A model generated the notes under the pieces. That model was not told where the DNA came from and searched no databases. It saw only the letters and a list, made by a program, of their open reading frames with translations. Positions 1 to 5,084 of a stretch of 5,084 nucleotides of DNA are shown piece after piece. How positions within the stretch are numbered: the first letter of the stretch is position 1; every line of letters begins with the position of its first letter. A program made the translations under genes and the position numbers. The stretch comes from an uncultured Mycoplasmatales bacterium (GTDB lineage: Bacteria; Bacillota_I; Bacilli_A; Mycoplasmatales; Mycoplasmoidaceae), in NCBI GenBank assembly GCA_910578525.1, contig CAJTRF010000030.1, positions 1 to 5,084 on the forward strand, read 5' to 3'.

Positions 1-300
1 TTTGAGAGGATTATAATTAATTAGTACATTTGAGAGCTTATTGAATTGTACTAATTAATGTATATTTGAAAGCCCTAAGAAAACCTGGATTAAATAATTT
101 CTTTTCAATACTAATTCAAATGTACTAATTAATTTTTATTTGAGAGCTCTTAGAAAACACGGATTAAATAATGAGTTTTCAATGCTTATTCAAATGTACT
201 AATTAATTTTTATTTCTAAGACCTCAGAAATCATGTATTAATTAATTGATTTTCTGTATTAATTAATATTTATAATTTCTAAGAGCTCAGAATTAATTCG
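1..300. repeat. Degenerate 74-bp tandem repeat array, AT-rich
   Basis: The 13-mer TGTACTAATTAAT recurs at 47, 121 and 195, exactly 74 bp apart. A TGTATTAATTAAT variant follows at 234 and 255. Hand alignment of units 47-120 and 121-194 shows about 62 of 74 positions identical. Each unit contains a GAGAGC/GAAAGC element and GGATTAAATAAT. From 195 on the units shorten to about 60 bp and diverge, but ATTTCTAAGA(C/G)CTCAGAA is shared at 212 and 275. TTTGAGAG also starts at 1, 29 and 139, so the array probably continues left of the window. There is no coding potential. It could be a terminal or subterminal repeat of a large DNA transposon or a host satellite; the window alone cannot tell. Confidence 0.85.
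16..59. repeat. 13-bp perfect inverted repeat
   Basis: ATTAATTAGTACA (16-28) is the exact reverse complement of TGTACTAATTAAT (47-59), with an 18-nt spacer. The right arm is the conserved core of the 74-bp repeat, so the left arm is that core in inverted orientation at the edge of the array. It could form a hairpin or mark a symmetric protein-binding site; function is unknown. Confidence 0.8.
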
Positions 301-380
301 AGCATAAAAAAGTTTAGTGTTCAATTCAAATTTACAAATTAAAATCTTAAGATCAAATCGTTCCAGCGACAAGACAATAT

Positions 381-400
381 ACTCTAGCTTACTCTAGCTT
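381..400. repeat. Two direct copies of a 10-mer
   Basis: ACTCTAGCTT occurs twice back to back, exactly. ACTCT recurs at 441 (ACTCTCCCAT) and in CTACTCT at 551, so this word is common in the skewed region. It is a small local duplication of no known function. Confidence 0.8.
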
Positions 401-453
401 CTTATTAACACACACTAACAAATATTTCACAGATTATCGCACTCTCCCATCAA

Positions 454-468
454 ATCGAATCATTCGAT
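454..468. repeat. Palindrome ATCGAAT-C-ATTCGAT
   Basis: Two perfect 7-bp arms surround a single central base. Odd-centre palindromes of this size are typical of dimeric DNA-binding sites but can occur by chance in AT-rich DNA. Two further symmetric words lie nearby: GCTTA-A-TAAGC at 522-532 and TCGATCGA at 717-724. No function is assigned. Confidence 0.6.
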
Positions 469-781
469 CTACTGATCTTTAAATGAAAATTCGCAATATG
501 GCACAATCCGCGTATCAACAAGCTTAATAAGCATTAACAAACACACTAACCTACTCTATTTTTAGATTAGACCAACTCAGCTACTGATCTTAAAATTCAT
601 ATCAGATATTATCGAACAATAACCACAAATCAGCACAATTTATCGACAAATCAGCTAATTATAGCTATTAAATTAGTTATCATAATGCTTCAAATGAATT
701 TCAAGTTCAAAATGTATCGATCGAATTATTACATCAGATGATATTTTGTAGAAATTACTTATTTATAAATATAAACATTAT

Positions 782-901
782 TATATTATATTTCTTATTT
801 CTTTTTTATACTTCTTTATTTTATTTTACAAGATAATTTAAAGTTTTTTTATTGGAACTTTTTCTGAACATATTATTCAGAATTTGTTATTTAGTTTTTA
901 A
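782..901 (+). promoter_or_regulatory. T-rich 5' flank of the KilA-N gene with inverted repeat
   Basis: This is a T-rich stretch directly upstream of the first gene. It contains a perfect inverted repeat, TTCTGAA (862-868) and TTCAGAA (876-882), with a 7-nt loop, centred about 30 nt before the ATG at 902. No clear Trichomonas-type initiator (TCA followed by Y and W) is seen; TCAGA inside the right arm is the nearest word. The repeat might be a binding site for a dimeric regulator, possibly the product of the downstream gene, but nothing in the sequence proves that. Confidence 0.4.
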
Positions 902-1813
902 ATGAAAATTAATTCAAATTTTATTATCCGCGGTCTATTAAAATTTTTTATAAAAATGTCCGAGCAGCAAGCTGACCAACTAATCCTTGAAGAAGTTAAA
1001 GACATGGAGCAGAATGGTATTAGTATAGTTCCAATTGATGAAAAATTTGAATTTTACCAACTCGGTCGAACAATCAAAATTGTACATTATAAACCTGGAA
1101 ACTTGTTCAGTGTTACTTCTATACTTGTCTCATGCCAATCTGAGAAAGATGAAGAAGATTGGTTGAGTTGTCTTAGTCTCGAATCAGTTCGAGATATAAC
1201 TGATAATGATTCTAGTTTTATTGAACAGCAAATTGATAATGGACCTTTTCCAGGATGGTATGTATCACAAGCATTTGTTCCTATTGTTGCAAATTGGGGT
1301 AATCCGATCAAAGCTATTTACATCTATAAACTTTTTGCTGATATTGAACTAATGAAAGACAAAGAAATTCTAAGATGGAATAGAAAGTTTAAAGAACAAA
1401 AAGATTACTTTTACTTGATCTCTTATGCTGCCAATCAAAACCTAAAAGGTTTTACAGTATTTGATATTGCTCGACCTAAACTATTTGAACATGAAGAAGA
1501 CCGTTATTCTGATAATTTTAAAAGAAGATTCTTTGAAGTAAGACCAGTTGAAGACCCTAAAATGATGAATAGAAAATTCTTGAATAAATTAAAAAGAATT
1601 AAGAATTTAGTCATCTTAGACTTTTCCAAAAAAATGACTGAAAAAGAAAGACAAATCGCCAAAGCTAAATCAAGAGATTTCGAATTTGATTTTAAGTACG
1701 ATTCAAAGAACTTAGAAATCACAATGAAAACTATATTTGTTCCCAAGTTTAAAGAATGGCTAAAAGACTTCTTCCGAAGTGAATTCTATACTGATGATAA
1801 CTTTATTGAATAA
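902..1813 (+). CDS. KilA-N domain protein
   Basis: The product is 303 residues, predicted to be a DNA-binding protein of the KilA-N class found in large DNA viruses, phages and, as I recall, in a greatly expanded family in Trichomonas vaginalis. The domain spans about residues 50-148. YKPGNLFSVTSIL (63-75) fits the 'dGyiNaTkl' strand-helix, DWLSCLSLESVRDI (86-99) fits the 'W-r-l-x-S/T-x-x-l-I' helix, and GWYVSQAFVPIVANWGNP (118-135) fits the 'GtYVHplLaphiAsWisP' signature. The usual His after YV is Ser here. Residues 150-303 are charged and helical, with hydrophobic strands near 170-190 and 234-241, and match nothing I recognise. Met19 (ATG at 956) begins MSEQQADQ and may be the true start, because the preceding 18 residues look like translated leader. 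The gene ends with TAAA and converges on the next gene. Confidence 0.75.
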   Translation: MKINSNFIIRGLLKFFIKMSEQQADQLILEEVKDMEQNGISIVPIDEKFEFYQLGRTIKIVHYKPGNLFSVTSILVSCQSEKDEEDWLSCLSLESVRDITDNDSSFIEQQIDNGPFPGWYVSQAFVPIVANWGNPIKAIYIYKLFADIELMKDKEILRWNRKFKEQKDYFYLISYAANQNLKGFTVFDIARPKLFEHEEDRYSDNFKRRFFEVRPVEDPKMMNRKFLNKLKRIKNLVILDFSKKMTEKERQIAKAKSRDFEFDFKYDSKNLEITMKTIFVPKFKEWLKDFFRSEFYTDDNFIE

Positions 1814-1829
1814 ACAAAAGATTTTATTA
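1811..1829. promoter_or_regulatory. Convergent 3' ends with overlapping TAAA signals
   Basis: The plus-strand stop TAA (1811-1813) is part of TAAA. On the minus strand the stop TAA (1829-1827) is followed at once by TAAAA (1826-1822). In Trichomonas vaginalis the polyadenylation signal is reported to be UAAA, often overlapping the stop codon, so both mRNAs may end here. The intergenic gap is only 13 bp, so the 3' untranslated regions would be antisense to each other. Confidence 0.4.
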
Positions 1830-3650
1830 TTTCATTTTACCATCTTTTATTAAGTGTCTGATATAATCATCAGCAACTAATTTATTATTTTGTAATTCAT
1901 AATTTATTTTTCTATACAATAAACCATCATCATAATTTTTACCAATACTTTGTTTATAAATAACTCGTCTCATAAATTCTGCAACATAATAGCAAGTATG
2001 GTTTTCTACATTACTTGTTGGACAATCGACATATTTAATAGGGCCTTTTATTCTTATATGTAATGTGTTAAGAAAATCACGAACTGCATTTTCAAATTGA
2101 GTCTTATACATATGAAGTTTTGTTCCATTAAATGGGTCATAAATAACCACTTTGTAATCTAATGGAGTTAGTTTTATTAATTGCACAAACTTCCAATATT
2201 TTTCATCATCAGTTTGTTGAGTCAGCCATACTTCATCTGCTTTTTCGAAATCATACCTTTTTTGGCCTCTGATAAACTTATTATATGTGGTTGCATCCAT
2301 TAAATCTAATTGAGAATATGGAATATAACGTATATTTGGTTTATCTATTTGTTTATCATATAATAATTTAAAATATTTTGCTATTTGGTCAGGACTTAAA
2401 GCGTTAATTGTTATTTTAGGTAGTCCATTTTTTCTTATATTAGCAAGTTCTTTTACACGTTTATATTTATTATTAGCACTTACAAATCGTTTTTCACGAG
2501 CTTGAAGTTTTTTGACTTTAGGTTTAAGTTCAGCCATTTTTGTCACTTTTTTATATCTATCATTAGCTTTATCTAATCGATTTTTACGATCTTGATATTT
2601 TTTAACTTTTTTTAAAGGTGATGGACTTTTTGGCTTTGGTGAAGGTGGTTTAGTCTTTTTAGGTTCATCATAAATAGTTATTTGAATTTCAGATGGGTTT
2701 ATTGGGCTAAACGCTGGTTTAGGTGGAGGACTTTTTGGCTTAAATGGCTCTGGAGGAGTTGGAGAAGGTTCTCTTTTCGCATTTTTAATATTATCCTTAA
2801 CCTTTTTAAGTCTAATATCAGCTTGATCAAATCGATTTTCAAGGTCTTTAACTACTTTAGTTAATCTTTTTGCATTTCTAATGTTTTTAGCACCATAATA
2901 TCTTTTAGCAGTTTGATTGAATCGTTTTTCATTATCTTTTAATTTTTTAACTTTAGTTTTAACTTTAGCTTTCTTTACATTTGCAATATTTTTCTTTATT
3001 CCTTTTAATCTATCTTCTTGTTTTTCTAATGCTTCAACCTTATCATTATGATTTTTAGAACGAGTTCTTAAAACAAGTCCGTTCCAGTAATTTACACAAT
3101 TATTAACATGCTGTTCATAGTCATTCAATAAGTTTTCAGAGTTTTCTCTTATAGTCCTTCTAGCTTTAGCTTCAACGTTTCTAATCTTCTTGATTTTTTT
3201 CACTGCATTAGCTTTATTATATTTATTAATAATATTATTATAGATTTTTTCGTATTTCGCTTTATGTTTTTCAGCCAAACCATTAAACACACTCTCATCA
3301 AAAAACTTCTTAACATCATTTACATAAGTAGGTGATTTGTTATCCAACAGACTTATATATTTTTTAATTCTAATAGTTAATGGAACACCTCCAATAATAT
3401 TAGTAGGAGGTGCAGATGATTTTTGTTGTTGTTTATAATTCTTAGCTTTTCTTAATATCTTTTTAGCAGGTTTACTTACCTTTTTGTTTAATTTAGATGC
3501 AATCGAATTTCCTACTTTTGCTGGTCTAACTTTCTTAGTAACCTTTTTTATTGCTGGTTTTCTAGGAACTTTGTTTTTTGCTTGATTTTTAATTGTTTCT
3601 TCTATTTTTGCTCGTTTATCAACAAATTTAACATGTGCACTTTTACCCAT
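1827..3650 (-). CDS. Basic coiled-coil protein with protease-like C-terminus
   Basis: The product is 607 residues, strongly Lys-rich, with no signal peptide or membrane segment. In order: a basic tail (1-80); an I-I-G-G-V motif (85-89); a charged helical region (90-203); five ~30-residue coiled-coil repeats (204-293 and 348-408) separated by a Pro/Ser/Lys linker (294-346) with KPKSPPPKP and PKPKSPSP; then a globular domain (about 415-607). That last domain resembles adenovirus protease/Ulp1 (clan CE) folds: EKYWKFVQLI (483-492), VVIYDPFNG (501-509) and ENHTCYYVAEFM (549-560) align with 'HW-x-x-f', 'y-x-f/y-D/E-P-f-g' and 'D/A-C-G-x-x-v-x-x-f'. C553 and D505 could be catalytic, but Tyr485 stands where the His is expected. 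I infer a virion core or packaging protein of a Maverick-like element. A lone coiled-coil scaffold is the alternative. It follows the 140-residue gene by 20 bp on the same strand. Confidence 0.7.
   Translation of the reverse strand: MGKSAHVKFVDKRAKIEETIKNQAKNKVPRKPAIKKVTKKVRPAKVGNSIASKLNKKVSKPAKKILRKAKNYKQQQKSSAPPTNIIGGVPLTIRIKKYISLLDNKSPTYVNDVKKFFDESVFNGLAEKHKAKYEKIYNNIINKYNKANAVKKIKKIRNVEAKARRTIRENSENLLNDYEQHVNNCVNYWNGLVLRTRSKNHNDKVEALEKQEDRLKGIKKNIANVKKAKVKTKVKKLKDNEKRFNQTAKRYYGAKNIRNAKRLTKVVKDLENRFDQADIRLKKVKDNIKNAKREPSPTPPEPFKPKSPPPKPAFSPINPSEIQITIYDEPKKTKPPSPKPKSPSPLKKVKKYQDRKNRLDKANDRYKKVTKMAELKPKVKKLQAREKRFVSANNKYKRVKELANIRKNGLPKITINALSPDQIAKYFKLLYDKQIDKPNIRYIPYSQLDLMDATTYNKFIRGQKRYDFEKADEVWLTQQTDDEKYWKFVQLIKLTPLDYKVVIYDPFNGTKLHMYKTQFENAVRDFLNTLHIRIKGPIKYVDCPTSNVENHTCYYVAEFMRRVIYKQSIGKNYDDGLLYRKINYELQNNKLVADDYIRHLIKDGKMK
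1830..2393 (-). other. Adenain/Ulp1-like domain, apparent His loss
   Basis: Residues 420-607 of the larger minus-strand protein. Trp486, Asp505 and Cys553 sit with the order and spacing of clan CE cysteine proteases, and Asn547, six residues before the Cys, could serve the oxyanion hole. The residue before Trp486 is Tyr, where active enzymes have His. The Gly that usually follows the catalytic Cys is also Tyr (CYY). Hence it is either an inactive, structural relative or a distant family with a rearranged active site; H551 and H513 are other nearby His residues. Confidence 0.45.
2427..3041 (-). repeat. Five coiled-coil repeats split by a proline linker
   Basis: Repeats within the 607-residue protein begin at residues 204, 233, 263, 348 and 378, spaced 29, 30, (85) and 30 residues. 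The shared pattern is roughly K-V-x-x-L-x-x-x-E-x-R-F/L-x-x-A-x-x-R/K-Y/x-K-x-V-K, for example KVKKLKDNEKRF (233-244) and KVKKLQAREKRF (378-389). Repeats 3 and 4 are separated by the Pro-rich linker (294-346). The repeats are predicted to be helical and probably form elongated or multimeric coiled coils. Confidence 0.8.
3384..3650 (-). other. Basic N-terminal tail and putative GG cleavage site
   Basis: Residues 1-89 of the 607-residue protein. The tail has repeated KK, RK and KxxK runs with Pro and Ala, like viral core or linker-histone tails, and suits nucleic-acid binding. It ends in QQQKSSAPPTN followed by I85-I86-G87-G88-V89. This matches the (M/I/L)-x-G-G|x consensus of adenovirus-type proteases, which cut precursors of basic core proteins in the same way. 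The cut itself is inferred. Confidence 0.45.
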
Positions 3651-3670
3651 TTTAATTTCATAAAAATAAA

Positions 3671-4093
3671 CTAATTCGACTTTTTAAGTGCATAACGATA
3701 TATTTGTCTCAATTTATCAATTAAACTTTGTCTTGATCTCAAAATATAAATAATATGTGAAACAAGATGATTGTTTCTAGCAATTCCTTCAATTTCATTT
3801 AATCGTCTTGCTAGTTCTGTATCACATGATTTAATGTCATGATAATCTCGATAAAATTTAATAGCACTCTCACTAATCTTTCTAATAGCGTCCCAGTTTT
3901 CCCCATCTTCTTTAATTATAATTGGTGGTGTTGTAGTTAATGGAACTGTACTTATAACTGTATTTGTAAATGTTTCAAAAAATGGTTTTTGTTTATGAAT
4001 TACTCGTTTGTTAGTAGGTTTTCTAATAGGTTTTTTAGTTGTTGTAGTCTTTCGTTTAGTAGTTTTTGGAACCTTTTTGACTTTTTTGCTCAT
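3671..4093 (-). CDS. Small basic Lys/Thr-rich protein, core-like
   Basis: The product is 140 residues and I do not recognise a family. Residues 1-36 are almost wholly Lys, Arg, Thr and Pro (KKVPKTTKRKTTTTKKPIRK), like a histone H1 tail or an adenoviral core peptide. Residues 37-62 are a Thr/Pro/Ile linker (TVPLTTTPPIII). Residues 64-138 form a likely helical domain with W67 and a single Cys90, rich in Arg and Ile/Leu. There is no signal peptide or membrane segment. It lies just upstream of, and co-directional with, the 607-residue gene, whose N-terminus is similarly basic, so I infer both bind DNA, perhaps in a virion core. The start is the only in-frame ATG before the basic tail. The stop is TAG, and the next gene's ATG follows 20 bp later. 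Confidence 0.65.
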   Translation of the reverse strand: MSKKVKKVPKTTKRKTTTTKKPIRKPTNKRVIHKQKPFFETFTNTVISTVPLTTTPPIIIKEDGENWDAIRKISESAIKFYRDYHDIKSCDTELARRLNEIEGIARNNHLVSHIIYILRSRQSLIDKLRQIYRYALKKSN

Positions 4094-4181
4094 TTTTTAC
4101 ATTTAAAAGAAATTGTTTTAAAGAATGAATAGAAAAAAAGTAATATGATTTATTAAATGCCTTTTTTATTTTGTCATAAAA
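4094..4181. promoter_or_regulatory. Divergent promoter region with initiator-like motifs
   Basis: These 88 bp separate two divergently transcribed genes. On the plus strand TCATA (4174-4178) fits the Trichomonas initiator TCA(+1)YW, placing the start 6 nt before the ATG at 4182, which matches the very short 5' leaders known there. On the minus strand TCATT (4128-4124) also fits, giving a leader of about 33 nt to the ATG at 4093. The motif is short and expected by chance in AT-rich DNA, so the position of the first copy is the main support. Confidence 0.4.
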
Positions 4182-5084
4182 ATGGATGATTTAACTCAAA
4201 TTAGAAAGCTACCACCTTTACCATTTCAAGGTAATAAAGCTTCAGGACGTAAAAAGTTTTTAGAGTTTTTGTTTAAAATAGTTGATGGGGATAATATGAC
4301 TTTTGTAGACTTATTTGGCGGGTCGTTTTATTTATCGTATTTAGTTCATAAAGTTTTTCCAAATGCTAAAGTTATATGCAATGATCATGACAATTATATG
4401 GAAAGACTTCATAATATTAAACAAACAAATGAATTGTTAGACAAAATAAAAGAAATATTAAAAGATTCAGAAAAAATGAAAAAGGTTAATGATGAAGTTA
4501 AACAAAAGATAGATGACTTATTAAATAAACAAACTGGTTATGTTGATTGGGTTACTCTTAGTGCATCAATACTTTATTCTAGTAAATATACAACTAATAA
4601 AAAGGATTTCTTAGAAAGGTATTATTGGAATAAGATTTGTAAAAAACCTTATAACGAAGATATTAGTGATTATATTGAAGGTATTGAGTTTGTTTCTAAA
4701 GACTGGGAAGAACTTTTTGATGAATATCTTGATAAAGAAAATGTGATCTTTTTAGCTGACCCACCTTATTATAAAACTAATAATTATGGTTATACTGGAA
4801 AAGAATGGACATTACATGATTCACTAAAAACATTAGAAATATTAAAAACATCATACTTTTCATATTATACTTCGACTAAATCAGGTTTATTAGAAATTAT
4901 AGACTTTTTAAAGGCTCAAGGTGTAGAATTAAATGATTTTGAAACATTTATTTATAAACGAAGACATTTAAGTAGAGATACTACAGAAAACTTGGAAGTT
5001 ATTTTATATCGATTCGATGAATATGTAGATTATAGTATAGAAGAGGAAGAGGAAGAAGCAATGGAAGAAATTATTAATGAAGAA
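4182..5084 (+). CDS. D12-class N6-adenine DNA methyltransferase, partial at window end
   Basis: 301 codons are open to the last base, so the C-terminus lies outside the window. It transfers a methyl group from S-adenosylmethionine to N6 of adenine in DNA. Motif X is PFQGNKASGRKKF (14-26), motif I is FVDLFGGSFYLS (41-52; the usual DLFGGSG has Phe in the last place), an acidic ribose-binding loop is NDHD (67-70), and the catalytic motif IV is ADPPYY (192-197). This order is that of the Dam/phage T4 Dam type (alpha class). The segment between motifs I and IV includes a Lys/Glu-rich helical stretch (about 80-116) and probably the target-recognition part. The end becomes very acidic (EEEEEE, 287-292), unusual for Dam enzymes and perhaps an appended tail. 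ATG 4182 is the first in-frame start after a TGA at 4146. No paired restriction enzyme is visible, so it looks like an orphan enzyme. Confidence 0.9.
   Translation, partial: MDDLTQIRKLPPLPFQGNKASGRKKFLEFLFKIVDGDNMTFVDLFGGSFYLSYLVHKVFPNAKVICNDHDNYMERLHNIKQTNELLDKIKEILKDSEKMKKVNDEVKQKIDDLLNKQTGYVDWVTLSASILYSSKYTTNKKDFLERYYWNKICKKPYNEDISDYIEGIEFVSKDWEELFDEYLDKENVIFLADPPYYKTNNYGYTGKEWTLHDSLKTLEILKTSYFSYYTSTKSGLLEIIDFLKAQGVELNDFETFIYKRRHLSRDTTENLEVILYRFDEYVDYSIEEEEEEAMEEIINEE

Larger units (their letters stand above)
301..781. other. Non-coding region with C-over-G skew
   Basis: No open reading frame of useful length is visible on either strand. A hand count over 361-660 gives about 73 C and 27 G on the plus strand, unlike the repeat array to the left and opposite to the plus-strand gene to the right. 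Short words recur with drifting spacing: CACACTAAC at 411 and 542, CTACTGATCTT at 469 and 581, and AGATTATCG at 431 resembling AGATATTATCG at 604. This suggests an old duplication of about 110-130 bp. It may be a decayed gene, a 5' regulatory stretch or part of an element terminus. Confidence 0.6.

Noticed and set aside
1..300. CRISPR array
   Set aside because: The repeated unit is a 74-bp tandem with the whole unit similar, not short identical repeats separated by unique spacers.
1..901. tRNA, rRNA or structured RNA gene
   Set aside because: No cloverleaf, conserved rRNA segments or strong extended hairpins were seen; symmetric words are only 5-13 bp.
1087..1311. 74-codon minus-strand frame inside the KilA-N gene
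   Set aside because: It is antisense to the conserved KilA-N domain, has no recognisable motif and no promoter or spacing signal.
1504..1746. 80-codon minus-strand frame inside the KilA-N gene
   Set aside because: Its Leu/Ile/Ser/Phe-rich composition is what antisense of a Lys/Glu/Asp-rich coding region gives; no independent support.
2682..2864. 60-codon plus-strand frame with many Trp, Arg and Phe
   Set aside because: It is antisense to the Pro-rich linker and Lys-rich coiled coil of the 607-residue protein; the Trp residues come from complementary proline codons.
3651..3670. Initiator motif for the 607-residue gene in the 20-bp gap
   Set aside because: TCATAAAA is seen only on the plus strand here, the wrong orientation for a minus-strand gene.
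902..4093. Ciliate origin (Tlr-type Maverick in Tetrahymena)
   Set aside because: Genes end at TAA and TAG and none contains these codons in frame, whereas Tetrahymena reads them as Gln.
4182..5084. Bacterial or phage restriction-modification locus
   Set aside because: No endonuclease gene, no Shine-Dalgarno sites, and the neighbours are KilA-N and basic core-like proteins with eukaryote-like flanks. A large phage is not fully excluded.

Overview
This AT-rich window looks like part of a eukaryotic virus-like mobile element, most likely a Maverick/Polinton-type DNA transposon in a parabasalid such as Trichomonas vaginalis. Three things point there. First, the standard genetic code is used, with intronless, tightly packed genes and no Shine-Dalgarno sites. 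Second, the gene content combines a KilA-N protein, very basic core-like proteins, a protein with an adenain/Ulp1-like C-terminus, and a Dam-type adenine methyltransferase. Third, a TCAYW initiator-like motif lies 6 nt before one ATG, and TAAA sits at the ends of two genes, both as in Trichomonas. The host assignment is inference (about 0.6). A related giant-virus or virophage-like element in another AT-rich protist remains possible.

Layout. Positions 1-300 hold a degenerate tandem repeat of 74-bp units with a 13-bp inverted repeat, possibly a terminal or subterminal part of an element. Positions 301-901 are non-coding; about 361-660 is strongly C-over-G skewed and carries small duplications and palindromes. 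On the plus strand, 902-1813 encodes a KilA-N domain protein. It converges, with a 13-bp gap, on a minus-strand pair. The first gene of that pair (4093 to 3671) encodes a 140-residue basic Lys/Thr-rich protein. The second (3650 to 1827) encodes a 607-residue multidomain protein: basic tail, helical region, five ~30-residue coiled-coil repeats split by a proline-rich linker, and a C-terminal cysteine-protease-like domain. An 88-bp divergent intergenic region separates the pair from a plus-strand D12-class N6-adenine DNA methyltransferase (4182 onward), which runs off the window still open.

How the genes may work together (inference). The two minus-strand proteins resemble virion core proteins that bind DNA through basic tails. 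The larger has an I-x-G-G|V motif like the sites cut by adenovirus-type proteases, placed just after the basic tail, as in adenoviral core precursors. Its own C-terminus resembles that protease fold but lacks the expected His before the conserved Trp. The methyltransferase could mark element or host DNA with N6-methyladenine, and the KilA-N protein could be a DNA-binding regulator.
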